Origin: Lucifuga dentata
Taxonomy: Eukaryota > Chordata > Actinopteri > Ophidiiformes > Bythitidae
Length of the DNA: 64,000 nucleotides
Direction: 5' to 3'
Assembly (NCBI GenBank): GCA_014773175.1
Contig: VXCM01002616.1
Location: forward strand, 14,140 to 78,139
This document shows, in pieces, positions 1-13,405 of this stretch. The position numbers were made by a program, and so were the translations under genes. The first letter of the stretch is position 1. Each line of letters starts with the position of its first letter. The notes beneath the pieces are model-generated. The model was not told the DNA's origin. It ran no database searches and saw only the letters and a program-made list of their open reading frames with translations.

Positions 1-14
1 ATATATATATATAT

Positions 15-59
<45 letters not shown>
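1..59. repeat. AT/AC compound microsatellite
   Basis: (AT)n then (AC)n then (AT)n at the window edge; probably continues outside. Confidence 0.95.
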
Positions 60-703
60 ACTTGTTCTGTGCCACTGCTGGATGTTTCAATTTTTATTTA
101 TTTTTTATTTTTCAAAAGTAAAAACAATAGTTGCTTAGATATATGAATACAATTACCATACACTACATTGCTTGTAATACACAAAACTCCCCAGGAGTTG
201 CATTCCTATAAAAAGAATCTGAGTCCTGAAACACCATAGGCTCTTCACTTTCTGGTGAAATGTGCTACCCTAGGTATCTGAGAAAAACACTGTCGAGATC
301 TTGTCCTTGTGATCTTCAGGTTGTAATAATTTTACCACGTTCTTTAATCGATGCTTTTTGAGCGAAAAAATACAGCAGAGAATTCCTGACTTTCACCGAA
401 CTAAGGGTAAGATTGGCCAACCTTTTATGGGCTTGCTTTGCTCTCTTGAGAATAAAACTATGAACACAGACCAGTGAAATTCTAGAATAAGTCAATTTAC
501 CCTGACAAGAGTTTAATCATATGTTGAGGTGAGATTTGATATGTGTTTTATGACACAGGGATTTTCATTTTAAGTTCATATGTATTATATTTGAAGCTCT
601 GAAATTCACTTGTGTGCTTTTTATTGCTGTATACATTCTATTAAGTTCATAGAATTGATTCTAAGTAGTGTTTCCCATACATAGGCAAAACCCGGGTGGA
701 CTG

Positions 704-760
704 CCCAGGTTTCTGAAAACCCACCCAGGTTTCTGAAGACCCGCCCAGGTTTCACAGGAT
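704..760. repeat. 20-nt minisatellite, three units
   Basis: CCCAGGTTTCTGAA recurs at 704, 724 and 744 with a 20-nt period and small changes; the third unit diverges after CCCAGGTTTC. Confidence 0.8.
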
Positions 761-973
761 GACCCAGCCTTAAAAACAATACATCCGACAATGCTGTCAC
801 ACACACTGACATGCGCACATACATAGGCTGTACATGGGGGTCCCCAAGAAAACGAAAAAGAAAACGCGAATGTCCGGCTGCTCTACTATCTGTGTGTGTC
901 CTATTTCATTCGTGCCCCCCCCCCCCACCATCACAAGTAAATTTTCAACCTGTGGGAAACACTGCTAAGGTAA

Positions 974-1018
974 TCTCTCTCTCTCTCTATATATATATAT
1001 ATTTACATATATATACAT
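974..1018. repeat. CT/AT microsatellite
   Basis: (CT)n followed by (AT)n and TACATATA variants. Confidence 0.9.
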
Positions 1019-1340
1019 AAGCGGTTTTGATAAGAATATGTTTAATTCTTATGATATTATTCAGTTCATTTGTAAGGAAAAAGTACTGATATTTAATAAA
1101 CAGGAGATATCACAGTCGCTGTCCATAGATACCAGTATGTCCAATTAGCAAAATGTTTCTCTACACGTCTCACTGGTGCCTTTTTTATAATATACTGTAC
1201 AGACTGTAATATCCAGAACTGCTGAACATAGCTAATACATTTCTGGCAACTTTAATGCACCTATGAGCTTGTCAACAAAGCAATGCTTGATTGCATACTA
1301 ATCAGTTTCTGTTTATGCGCCATAAAGTTCGAGCAATAGG

Positions 1341-1402
1341 TACATCAGGTATACATCAGGTATCAGGTATACATGTGTACATCAGGTGCATCAGGTATAC
1401 AT
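1341..1402. repeat. degenerate short tandem of ACATCAGGTAT
   Basis: Several copies of (A/T)CAGGTATACATC-type units in irregular register. Likely slippage-derived. Confidence 0.6.
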
Positions 1403-1759
1403 CCAATGAGACAGAAACAGACTAATTTACACTTCAGCCAGAATCCAGTACTCTATATATAATGTATTGTATTTGAGAGAGGCCAAGAACTGTCATTCAA
1501 TTTAGAACACTCATACTCACATCAGTTGAGTCTATTTATATATAACATGATAAAAGTAGTCAAATTTGCATGTGCAATACATTATAGCATACTGTATTTG
1601 CCTAGTGATTAGGAAGTTTAAAAAGAAGCTAACAGAGCTCTGTCTGCCTGTCCATCTTTCTCTGTTTTTCTCTCAAAAGGTCATAAATTCATGCTAGATT
1701 CACAGCAGTTGTCCTACGCAGATTCAAATATGACCTCAGTGAAAGTTTATTCCACAAAA

Positions 1760-1797
1760 GCAATTAGTCTGGGAGCGCAGGTAGCCCACCATGCTTG
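1760..1797 (+). repeat. left arm of long-range inverted repeat
   Basis: GGGAGCGCAGGTAGCCCACC with flanks is the reverse complement, with a few mismatches, of 4617-4660 (GGTGGGCTACCTGGGCTCCC). Similarity spans about 40 nt including an AATTAGT flank. The arms enclose the L2 relic. Confidence 0.6.
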
Positions 1798-2513
1798 CTT
1801 CCCCCCTCCCCACAACAATTTATGACAGGATTTTTTTAAAAAGCCTTTATATGTCCTTAATACATTTTTGAGTGGTAACAGTAAAATAAGTCATTCCCAC
1901 TATTTTCTTTTTTTTTTTTTAACCTTATGTTTAACATTACCCTAAAAAGCTATGTTTTCTGCTGTGTCAGCAGTAAAATAGTTTGCCTAAGAGTGTGTAA
2001 TTCTTGACATTTTTTACTTCTGCCTACCATGGCTTATATGTCAAAATGAAAGCTTGGAATGTCCAGTTTTCAATTATATTAATTATTTTTTATGTATATT
2101 TTCATTAAAGTAAAAACAAAATGCTATGAATTTCTTTGCTATCTTTGGGTTCTAAATTATGCCGACAAATGCTAACGTCAAACTATTATATGATCAATTC
2201 TCCATTTCACAGCTTTTTAATTTTTGCAGCTGTATTCATCCTTAAATAACTTGAAAGCTCCATGTCTGATTCCATCAAAATTAATCACACAATAGGAATC
2301 TGTCTTTTCTGGTGGCTAGTCCTTTCTCCACTTTGTAGGTGGCCCTCTTCCATCCTCATGATGATCCATGTTGTTAGCCAACAGGATTCAGCTTATCAGA
2401 ATGTTCCATATATTTCAAACAAAACATTTTTTTCACAGCCGATTTTACTTTTATTTATCAAGATGCCAATATTAGTGGAGCACAATGGACCCTGTTTGTG
2501 TGTCTTACTAGGT

Positions 2514-2517
<4 letters not shown>

Positions 2518-2561
<44 letters not shown>

Positions 2562-2562
2562 N

Positions 2563-2607
<45 letters not shown>
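2518..2607. repeat. CT/AC compound microsatellite with gap
   Basis: A (CT)n run of about 43 nt meets an (AC)n run of about 45 nt at the N at 2562. Open frames through here are repeat artefacts. Confidence 0.95.
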
Positions 2608-2608
<1 letters not shown>

Positions 2609-2815
2609 CCTCACTACTCTATCTTTCATTTACTTTTGTCATTGACCAATCAATAAATTTACCAAGATGTATTTATTTTGTCTTTTCTGATATTTAAATG
2701 CCCTGAATGAGGTTTCAAAGCCCTTTCAGCTGTGTAATTGGAGGTAAATTTAACCTTTTTGTACATATCAACTGCCATTATTATTAAAATTTTGGTCTAA
2801 AATTAATATTATTTA

Positions 2816-4117
2816 TTTTTATTCTTTTATTTAACCTTTATTTCAACAGGAAAAATCTCTTGAGATTAAAAATCTCTTTTCCAAGAGTGTCCTGGCCAAG
2901 ACAGGCAGCAACATAAGTTACAGNAAAAAAAAAAAAAAATCTACAACTACAACATTGACAAACACTATAATTAAACCATAAGAAAAACAAGAAAACGGGC
3001 CATTATAAACATTGAAGGATCAGCTAAAATACACCCTGATAATGGCATGTAGATGATGATATATAAAATTCCTACAGCAGTGCTTTGAAACAGCCTAGAG
3101 GAACCAGTGAGTGTAGCTTCAAACCTTTCTGCAGAAGATTCCACAGAAATGGAGCTGCATACATAAAGGCTCTTTTGCCAAAAGTTTGCATAACCTCAGT
3201 ATAGTCAACAAGAACATATTCTGTGAACAGAGAGCATATCTATTGTTAATTTTTTGCTTAATGTACACACATAAATATGCTGGAAGTAGGCCAAGAATAG
3301 CTTTGTAAATAAGAGAATGCCAATGAAAAAGTCTACAAAAATTTAAAGAGAGCCACTCAAGCTAAGCATACAAGGTACAGTAAGGGGCTTATGCTTGGTA
3401 ATGAATCTCAATGCTCCATGATACACAGAGTCTAACGCATGCAAACACTGAGATGGTGCATTCATGTATAATGCATCCCCATAATCAAACACAGTCAAGA
3501 ATGTAGCAGAGACCAGTGCTTTTTGGCCAAGAAAGAACAACAATTCCTATTCCTAAAATAAAAACCAAGCTTCAGCTTTAGCCTTTTCGCAATAACTCAA
3601 TATGTGGCTTAAAACAAAGACATTCATCTAACACAATGCCCAGGGCATTTAAAAGATGAAACACACTCTATGTTCTTCATCTGATGTATAATAGTTGGGA
3701 GATTTAAAAGCCTCTCCTTGGATTTTGTGAATAAACTGCACTTTGTTTTATCAGCATTGAAGATGAGCTTCAGATTGAACAAGAATTGTTGAACAGCATT
3801 GAAAGCTAGCTGATGCTAGGAAAGGGCCTGAGTAGAAGCAGAAGAACAAATAACTGTCATCAGCATACAGACGAATGCTTGCATCACATACACTGAAGCA
3901 GAGGCTATTTAAGTAAATACAAAACAAAAGAGGTCCTAATACTGAACATTGCGGCACCCCATCGGGCAATTGTAAGAGGTGACAACATGCTCTCCTCTTG
4001 TACATAGTGCACTCTGCCAGATAAATAATATACTGTATACTGAATATTATAATCTTCTTTAACAGAAAAATTGTTTGAATTCAATCTACCCACTCTCTTG
4101 TTGTCAAATACATTCAT
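2816..4117 (-). mobile_element. L2-type LINE relic (RT fragment plus 3' end)
   Basis: Reading on the minus strand from about 4117 down, the fragment encodes pieces of a non-LTR reverse transcriptase. There is a YLSGRVHYVQEE stretch, then LPDGVPQCSVLGPLLFCIYL (the conserved GVPQG glycine is now cysteine) and IRLYADDSYLF, which contains the YADD catalytic box. Further on comes FLTVFDYGDALYMNAPSQ and YHGALRFIT, the usual RT C-terminal region of fish L2-type elements. At 2936-2816 the sequence runs through a CTTGGCCAG...CTCTTGGAAAAGAGATTTT...AATAAAGGTTAAATAAA arrangement, the familiar teleost LINE2 3' end. Frames shift several times and no intact ORF survives. It lies in the sense orientation relative to the host gene. 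The 5' part (endonuclease) is missing. Confidence 0.85.
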
Positions 4118-4616
4118 CTGAAATGGTTTCTCCCTCTGTCTCTGTTGTCAAACTAACACAAATGGAGGATATGACACCACTAATCAAGTGAGGTTGGAGC
4201 ACTGACCAATCAAATTTAAGTTTTTTTTTTTTTCATTGTGATTTTTTTCTCCACCAGACATCACCTCTACCATTCAGTTGATATGCACTTTAAATGGTTA
4301 AATGCAAATAATTTAAATTTAGGATAAAAGTCAAAGTAAAATTTAATCATACTTGTCTTAGTTTGCTGCCATTCCACCATGTCTTTGACCGAAAACCGAA
4401 AATCTTCAAATTCAGCAATTCACTCTGGAATTACTCATGAATTCTGTAATTCATTCATTCAGTTCCATCATCATCCTTCACTAAAAATTCTGTGAAATAC
4501 GCTTAACTAAATCAAATGTTGTATTCATGTATCTATGATATGCTTTCATTATTTGAGGACATGGCATAAAAGTAATGAGAACACAAGCGAATCCAATTAC
4601 CATAATGTGATGATAG

Positions 4617-4660
4617 CTGGTGCTTGGTGGGCTACCTGGGCTCCCACACTAAATTAGACT
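4617..4660 (-). repeat. right arm of long-range inverted repeat
   Basis: Partner of 1760-1797. The core GGTGGGCTACCTGGGCTCCC pairs with the left arm, and the flank CTAAATTAGACTTTTTC pairs with the AAAAGCAATTAGT side. The arms are diverged, so this may be an old repeat family present twice in opposite orientation. Confidence 0.6.
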
Positions 4661-7600
4661 TTTTCCAAAATGTTGTTTAAAAAGTGCAAATCAGTTGAAA
4701 ATAATTTTCACGTGGATTTTATTTTCCCAGACATCCAAAAGTTTGTATCTTTCCTGCTCCAAGAAGACACTTTTTACCAATATGTACAGCAAAGTCCTCT
4801 TGTGGTGAGGACATCTTAGAATCATCTTCATCTCATATACATCGGTGAAAATGGAGGGAAAATGTTCAGTAGCTTCTGATTATGCCACAGAGGAACAACA
4901 ATGCTTAACTACAGAGTAGATTGAGTGAGCGTGATTTTATAATCTCTCTCCAAATTTTTGTATGACTGATGTTTACGAATTGTTTAATATTCAAAATAAA
5001 AACAGTCAAATTTGGAAATGAAATTTGAGAAAAAACAAACAAAAAAAAAAACAAAACAAAAAAAAAAACGTGCCATTAATATGCTGTAAATAGCAACATG
5101 AAGCACAAATAAGACAGTCTGTTTTGGTCTGCTGCTGCTACATTGCTCACTGCAGCATTACTGCTATTGTTATTACTGTTACTGATCTGTAGCCTTTAAT
5201 CGTCAGTTGCACATAATCTGTGTTCATGCTGCATATCTATAAAACACTGAAATGGCTGACTGAACTATGCTTCCACAGTGAGATTACTGCTCATTCTTAC
5301 ACTTGAAAAAATATACAAAAATTTAAAAAAATAAATAAATAAAAGCAAGTGTGTTTTTACAAAAGTGGGCACAGTGATAAGCACATAGAGGTGAATGTAG
5401 CAAGTGGAGCCATTATGATCTGAAAAAAAAAAATCAATGCCAGATATCTATTTCAAAGACATCTGATAATGATGGCACTCACAGACTGGTAAATAAATAA
5501 GCATAACGAAGGACCTGAACATTCCTAGAGTTCATAATTTGAACATATTTTTGAGGCAGTTTTTGAGGCAATGATCTTGTCTCCACTAATATTTTAGATA
5601 CACCTTGACCAAGTCCAGTCTGTAGCATCGAAAGACTTCTGGCACTCCCTCCCTTGGTAATTCCATGAATTTTAATTGGCACTGACTGTGATACAGGTAC
5701 CGTAGGCTTTGATAATGACAGAAGCTTATGAGAGGAAGAGTCTCCTAAGGACTTAGCTTAGTTACTGTTAACCTCCAGCTCCATGAGGACACTCCCTTAT
5801 GCTCACAGGCCCATCTATAGACAGGCTGCTTTCTCATGTAATAAGACATAGAACTATTTGGCTTGGAGCAACACTTGAAAAATCTCTAAGCCTCGTATGT
5901 CTACAATGCAGAACTTTTAAATCTGGGTCACCAATAAAAAGTGGTGCTCATAAGCATTCTCTAAATTGCTATGAACTACTCCATGACAATGACACAGTTT
6001 TCTTGCATAAAGTTATGAGCCAGAAAATAGTTGGGCCATTTTGCCAAGTATGACTTATTGCTCGATAAATGCGGTGGAAGTTGCCCATAATTGCTTTAAT
6101 TTGAAAAGATTCATCACAGGTTGATAATTGATACTTGTGTTAATCTGATCGCACTACAAACACTAAATCAGGTTTCTTAGAGCCGCCGGTAACCTTTAAC
6201 AGTTAATACTACATTAAGCCAGTAGACCAAAAACAGAATGAACAGTGATGTAGTTAACTGTGATTGAGCAATTATCCCTCTTTAAAATGTGCACTTGAAG
6301 TAAAAGTCATAAGAAATTCATGTTACACCGCTTGAAACGTTCACAGTGAGTGAAACACTGTGAGAAGTGGTGAATTTAAAGCTGTGTAAATGTGATGGTG
6401 AGATGATGAATCTGTTTCCCAGTGGTGATGTGGAAGGACTGGAGAAATAAGAGTCTGAATTAGCCAATCAGGAGAAAGAAACTTGCCATTTCCTAGAAAA
6501 ATTGTTCGGGCCTGATTGCACTTAGTGATGAGCCATATTAAGTATACAACTTGAAGCCACAGTAGATGGCCTTGCAATTTGAATTTGTACATGGTAAGCC
6601 AACATCTCTAACGCTACCAGCCTTTCACAACTCTCCAGTCTTCTATAACCCTCTTGCTGAGTATGGCAAAAAGCATAAATAGGAAAAATGGTCATACATA
6701 CATGGTAATACATGTGAGAGGCCCATAGTCTGTTTATTACGGACTTCTAAGGAAAGGGAAATGACAAACTGTGGAAATTAGGACGTCTGTGCACCTCATA
6801 ACATACCAGGGACTATAACTGAAAAACCTTCCTGTTGCTGATTAATCATAAAAGCCTTTAATAACTGTATTCATTGCATGGTTTTTACTGTTAGCTGCAT
6901 GCATAAAGTGTTGAATATGCATGAACAGCATACAAACGCTGATAGGGATTGTAGTAGTTTGAGTTCAAATTACAATACAAATACATTGAAACATTATCGC
7001 TTTCTCACATTTATTAAAGTTAGCTAAATATAGTTACTGTAGCAGAAGTTTACATAATTTTATTCATTGTTGAATGTATGATGCATAAAATATTTATACT
7101 AAAAACAATTTTTTAAATCATATTAATCTACAAAGTACACTAAAGCATGGATAATGAATCCAACAAAAGTTTTCCAATTGTAATAAAAGAGGTTTGATTT
7201 TGATATATAATACATTCTTGAAACACATTGATAGTTTTTAGTGATATATTTTGTGTTTATGTCATATTATTAAATGTTGTTTGTTAAGCCTGTATTGAAA
7301 TGCATGTTGTATTGTGGATCTAAGTAAGTAAGTATACTTTCATGCCTTGAATTTGATGAAATGAGCTTTCAGAGGTTTGGCAGCAGAAATTTCAGCTTTA
7401 ATTTCTTGACCGAAACATTTGATTGACACAAAAAAAAAAAAAAAAAAAAAAAAAGTTTGTGTGTGTTGAAGCAATTGGAAGCATGGTGTGCCCACAGTAA
7501 ATAGTATTGTTATTATCTTTTTTTGTTTTTTTGTTTTTTTTTTTGGGGGGGGAAGGAGAAAACCATTTACTGATCTCACCCCCTTAATAGTCACATATCT

Positions 7601-8280
7601 AAAATAAATGATTACAGTTGATACCACTCAGAATTTGAACATATATACAAGCCATCCAAATGCATACAGACTACTGAGTCCAGTTAAACAATGTCTGGCA
7701 GCCTCAGTCAAGTACATAATTAGTTGAATTAGATTAAATAACCAATTAGGAGCTTAACAAAGTAAATAAGCCCACAGGGATTCCACCAAATGCTTGAGAA
7801 TAGAATTAGAGTGGAATTAGTTTATTGACAGGCAGAATGACAGCACGGTCACACAAACAACTCTGTTCCTGTCATAATGAGAGGAAGCTGGTTAAGGGAT
7901 GGAATTTATAAATGGAGAATGAAATACAGTATATTGCATATATCAAATAACAATAAATAAAGAAAATGCAGGCTGAAAATAGAGTGGGTGTCATTTGGTA
8001 ACTGTATTGTTTACATCAAAGACTTTAGTCCTCTCCAGATTGCTTAAGTAATACCAGATGATTTTGTCAATTTGACTTTTCTGATACGTCTGTAATTTCA
8101 GTCGTTCATCCAGACTGTAAAAACACTTCCCGGAGGATCACTGCAGCCTTAAAGCCTAAGTGTGCCGAACATGAGAATATCTCCATTAGTTGCTCCAAAA
8201 GCAGGTCCTCCACTCCTGACTTTGTAATTTTTCAGCTTCTTAATTTTGTGCTGATCCTCAGTATATCTGTTTCTCCTGCT

Positions 8281-8315
8281 AGCAAACATGACAGCTAGCT
8301 GCTGTCATGTTTGCT
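8281..8315. repeat. perfect palindrome, 15-bp stem
   Basis: The arms AGCAAACATGACAGC and GCTGTCATGTTTGCT are exact reverse complements separated by TAGCT. Cruciform- or hairpin-capable, with no associated coding or known repeat ends. Confidence 0.9.
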
Positions 8316-8456
8316 GCTGTTGCGACAATATTTACCACCGATATTATTAGTTTCATGTACTTTTTATGTTAGGCTACATACTGTAACTCTTATAAAACAA
8401 ATGTCTATATTAGCATGAAATATGAGCTAGTCATCATGATGAGATTAATAACATTG

Positions 8457-8495
8457 CAGGATGAGGGTTAACATTTTGAGTTAACCCTCATCCTG
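8457..8495. repeat. perfect palindrome, 15-bp stem, extended imperfectly
   Basis: The arms CAGGATGAGGGTTAA and TTAACCCTCATCCTG are exact reverse complements with a 9-nt loop. Outside them, GATTAAT (8442-8449 region) and ATTAATC (8500-8506) also pair, giving an imperfect palindrome of about 65-70 nt. Confidence 0.9.
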
Positions 8496-9858
8496 TGATA
8501 TTAATCATCTGAATTATGGGTGGTTATAACAAAATAAAATGTGGAAATCCAGAGAAAAAATGGTAATGCTAACATTATGCAAATTAAGCCTTATACTGTG
8601 GTATGCAATATATGCATGCAGTTTTACATTTTTGGTGAATGCATTACCTCCGGAGTTACTAAATTCGGTCCTATAAACCCAATATTAACAAGATGCCAGC
8701 TGGCTTCTTTAATAAATTACTTGCCATACAAAAAAAAAAAAAAAAAAAAAANTCTTAATGTCTTAGTTCTAGTTTTATCTACTTTTTTTAAATTTGTATA
8801 TAAAAAGAACACAACATGTGTAAACAGATACAATATGAGTAACGTGTAGGAGAAATGTCAGCAGCTTAGACCTTTTCTAAGACCTTTTCAGACCTTTCAT
8901 TTCTCAGAAATGCAAAAAAATAAAAAATAGAAAAAAAAAATTAAACAATTATGCTCAGAGGTCAAAAGAAAATAAGAAGAGAAAAAGAACTGTGATGTTC
9001 TAATATATCTTGTTTGAGCTGTTTATCATTTTGTAACTAACCACCTTTATCAGCCACAGGGCTGGTTTGATATGCTTGGAAGGTGGTTACTGAAGTGATT
9101 CATTTGAATGAGAAGAGGTAGATCATCAAACATGTCTTGTGTATAATAAATATGTTAAGACAGTAACACTGGATGTAAATGTACTATATTCATTAAAATA
9201 TACTGTAGGTAAATCATATAATAATACATTCACAGCAAACAAGGCTGATTTAATAAATCTGAAATTTGTCAAATTCAGCTGATTGATCTAAAAATTGCCA
9301 CAACTAACTTTCTCTCTTAAAAGCTGATATTGTATAAATTTGTCCGTCCATCATCAACTTGACTGCAATTATTTAAAATAAGGATTTGTTTTAATATATT
9401 AAGTGACAAGTTTTTCATTTTGAATCATTCTATGAATTTTCTTCTTTGCAACAAATATAGATCCAGTATACATAAAATAAAAACATTGATCAAATCAAAT
9501 AATAAAGCTTTGAAATGAATTGAATAAATTCGGTCAGGGCAGTTCTTTTCAGATTACTTTAAAGTGTATTATCGCTTTTGGTTCAAATTAACAACCATGA
9601 CATATTACACATATTGCATCTTTTCTTTTTTTTTTTTTTTTTNTTTTTTTTTTTTTTTTGTTTTGTTTCTTTAGGCATAGTCACACATCGCTTCTTTGAA
9701 CAGGTCACACATAGCGGTTGATGTTCAAGTGTACAAGCTTTAATTTGCCTCTGATCTGGAGCTTTTGTCTGATATCCAAAAACTGGCATTGAGTGGAAAA
9801 TCAGGGCTAAAATTGTGTTACCTGAACTTACCTTTAGTAGTCAAAATAAATACGTATT

Positions 9859-9891
<33 letters not shown>

Positions 9892-9994
9892 TGGCAGTGA
9901 TTTCTAAAGTTTACAGCTGTCATGCAAAGCCTGACATGACAGGACAACAAATAAACTTAAAATTCCATTCTTGACATTGTTTCCTTTAAAGTCA

Positions 9995-10207
<213 letters not shown>

Positions 10208-11234
10208 CTAAAAAGGAAAATGAAATAATTAGTTATTCCAGATTTTGACACTAATTTACTTGTCAAGTGTACTACTTATGGTTTGTGGCATATCTGGCAT
10301 ATTTTTGCCCTCTTTGCTTTAGGAAAAATAATCAAGTAAAATGTGAAAAATATAGCTAAACACTTTAGTTCAATATTGAGATTTCTTCCCACGCAGATAA
10401 ATTAATTTAACACTAAAACTTCTAAATTAGTTACCCTTCTCTGTAGTCTTATAGCATTATGGTTTTTTTATTGACACTCAAAAATGTTTTAGTTCTTTCT
10501 AGGAAATGTTATAAAACATAAGAAGAAAAGAAAAAAATACCTGTATCACACTGCTACAAGTCAGCAATCAGTACGTCGTCAGGTACACTATACTCTGATT
10601 ATTTGTGTGTGCTCTGATTTTGGGCAATAATATGAGTAAGCCATTTACGTGGATGGAATTAATAGGATTCTGTGGTATACATGATGCGCTGAGTTGGAAG
10701 ATGAGAAGATGATGAAATGGAAGTGGCAATTGTAAAGATTGCATACCAAAATAAAATGATTGAATCACATAATTTCAGTCTGTTATTCAGAGTAAGTTTA
10801 CATAGATGTATGCTGAGTTCATAATGTTTGAAAAAAATTGGATTTACTGCCCAAGTATAATCAAAGTTTTAGATTGTACATTGAAATGCAGTATACTGAA
10901 TGTGAATTTTAACAAACATATTCATTGAGTATTAACAACGAGTTATCGAGTGTGTTGTCACACGGTTATGGCTCATCCCGTCTGTTTTTCTTTTCTTTTC
11001 ATTGTGATGATCCTGTGGTGTTAAGCAGTTTATACTATTATAAAATGGTCAAGCATTTGATATATAATACAAATATCAGCAACATAATATTCTAAACTTA
11101 TCTTGGGATCACAGCAGCATATTAAAAAAGAGTCGTGATCAATTAAATCTTTCTAGAGTGGTAAATTATCTTCCAGGACACATATACATGTACACGCATG
11201 CATGTGCGCGCGCACACACACATACACACATACA

Positions 11235-11340
11235 CAAGGGCTGGGCGATATGGCCTAAAAATAAAATCTCAATTTTTTTTTTTTTTTCACACGGATGGAC
11301 AATTCTCAATTTTTCTTGTTTTTTTTCTAAACTAAAAAAA
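11235..11340 (+). mobile_element. hAT-like non-autonomous element terminus
   Basis: The sequence AAGGGCTGGGCGATATGGCC, followed by TAAAAATAAAATCTCAATT and a poly-T run, matches the remembered end of a widespread fish hAT-type miniature element. The interior and right end are not delimited; sequence to about 11640 may belong to it. Only the left terminus is supported. Confidence 0.5.
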
Positions 11341-11926
11341 AAGTACAGGTGAGGAACACCAGCCTGTTTGCTGCCTCTGGCTTTTGCGTTTGCTTTTTTC
11401 GCTGGCACTTTGACTGCAGCATCTGCATCTTGCAGTGCTGCATTGCTGCCACTCAGCTGCGTGTTTCTGTCGCAGCTGCCTACTTTTAGTAGCTCTAGCT
11501 TCTACAAATTTTACACAGCACGCTGGTTTGCTCCACGCTGTGAAGCGCAAAACCAAACCCTTCCAAATGATGAAGTGATGAAGTGACATTACCTTTTTTT
11601 TTTTTTTTNTTTTTTTTTTTTTTTTTTAGGAACAAGCTCATCTTAAGTCTAAGTGTTTGTTGGCATCTTGCTAGCATGTCTGACCTGCTGAAAGCTTTGT
11701 GGGCGTGGCATTAACGAACGTGAAGGACTGCTGATTGGTAAGGTTGGTAACTGCGTCCACATCCGCTGGAAGCGGAGCCTAGTGGACCCTTGAGGACTCG
11801 CGGAAAGTATAAACAAGGCTTCAAGGTTTAATGCGCACAAAACGGAAATGGGCTTGACTGACAGAGAGCGACCTGCTGCTGTATTTTCCCCGTTAAAAAT
11901 AGATATTAGTTTAAAAAAAAAAAATC

Positions 11927-11927
<1 letters not shown>

Positions 11928-11964
<37 letters not shown>
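11928..11964. repeat. (GT)n microsatellite
   Basis: Uninterrupted GT dinucleotides. Confidence 0.95.
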
Positions 11965-11967
<3 letters not shown>

Positions 11968-12460
11968 TGAATGCACAGGAAATAGTGTCTCCACTTCAGT
12001 GCATATAGAAAACTTGTTCCATATTCATTTCCCACCATGATTCCCATGCTGTTCGAATGGCATGCTGGGAGAGCTAATTAGCACAACCCACCTCTGTGTA
12101 CTCACACTGGCAAAATCCATGCTGAACAGCCTGCAGTTGGACAAGCCCACACATGCATGCGCACATACTTGCAGAGGTATGAACACATGGCACCCACACA
12201 ATCAGGCAAATGTGAATGTGAACAGTTATAGTCACAAAAAAAGGGACAAAAAAGAAAAAAAAAAGAATTAAAAATAAGTCACAAATGCAATAACACACAC
12301 AAACTTTGATTAGATGATGATTAATCATTTGCTCACATTGGGCAATCACAATGTCATTTCATGGATTTTAATATTTATTGTTACACCATAAACTGTCATT
12401 ACCACACAAAACGTCTTTCTTTGGTATGCAGATTTCACTTGATTGCTCATATTAGTAATA

Positions 12461-12575
12461 TCCATCCATCCATCCATCCATCCATCCATCCATNCCCACT
12501 CTATTTTCAGCCTGCATTTTCTTTACCCGTTTGTCCTGTTAAGGGTCATGGGGGAGCTGGAGCCTATCCCAGCAT
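12461..12575 (+). repeat. (CATC)n plus teleost interspersed repeat
   Basis: An (ATCC)n run interrupted by N at 12494 is followed, a short way on, by TTTACCCGTTTGTCCTGTTA and AGGGTCATGGGGGAGCTGG then AGCCTATCCCAGC. This arrangement is a very common interspersed repeat in teleost genomes and supports the fish assignment. Confidence 0.75.
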
Positions 12576-13370
12576 AAATATAATATAAGTATATTGTGTA
12601 AGTATTAATAACATGGAATTCAGTGAAGTGATTTCGTACACTGGAAATCTATACGCTGACTACTGTCATATTTAAGTTAAGAACTATGAATGAATTCTAA
12701 TGAGACAGAGCACCACAGGAAGCAGTATTTGTGTTCCATTGTTCACATCTTGACCTTTTGTTCATAAACTCTGTTAAATATTTAAACTGTATCTTCAATC
12801 TTGAAAATGGACCAATGCAGCGCCCACAGAGAGGCAGATGGGCACACAATAGGTATTTATTGAATGAATGGATCACATGTATGTAAGTGGAGAAACCATG
12901 TGGTTTCCAGTAATTAGGCAGTCAGTAAAATTACCCGACTGCAAGCATGTTAGTACTGTGAGGTGAATAAGTCTCTGATAACAAGATTAAACAAAGTCCA
13001 AAGAATATGCATTGTGACTTTTCCCATAAACACCAACATCTATGTTATTTTTCTATGTAGCTGCTTTGTACAAATCTAATCACGCATTTCATCTGCACTG
13101 CACCTTTTGTTCAAATCACTTGCAATGTGCATTGTAATTAGCACCTGATAGCAATGCAGCAGCTCATTATGCCATCCGAACCTGGGACTTTCTACCAGGT
13201 ACATTTTATCAGTGAAGGAGAACTCAAGTTGGTGCTGTTTAGTGGTGGAGTGGAGCTCCAATAAATAAATATTCATGTAGTAATACTGTACTAAATAAAT
13301 AAAGTAACTAGAGTAGAAAACATGAGTTCACTTAAAAATGGAAAATTATAAATGCATGCATGTATAAGAG

Positions 13371-13372
<2 letters not shown>

Positions 13373-13402
<30 letters not shown>
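13373..13402. repeat. (AG)n microsatellite
   Basis: Uninterrupted AG dinucleotides. Confidence 0.95.

Positions 13403-13405
<3 letters not shown>

Noticed and set aside
2262..2645. 127-codon open frame
   Set aside because: Its second half is translated CT and AC microsatellite crossing an N.
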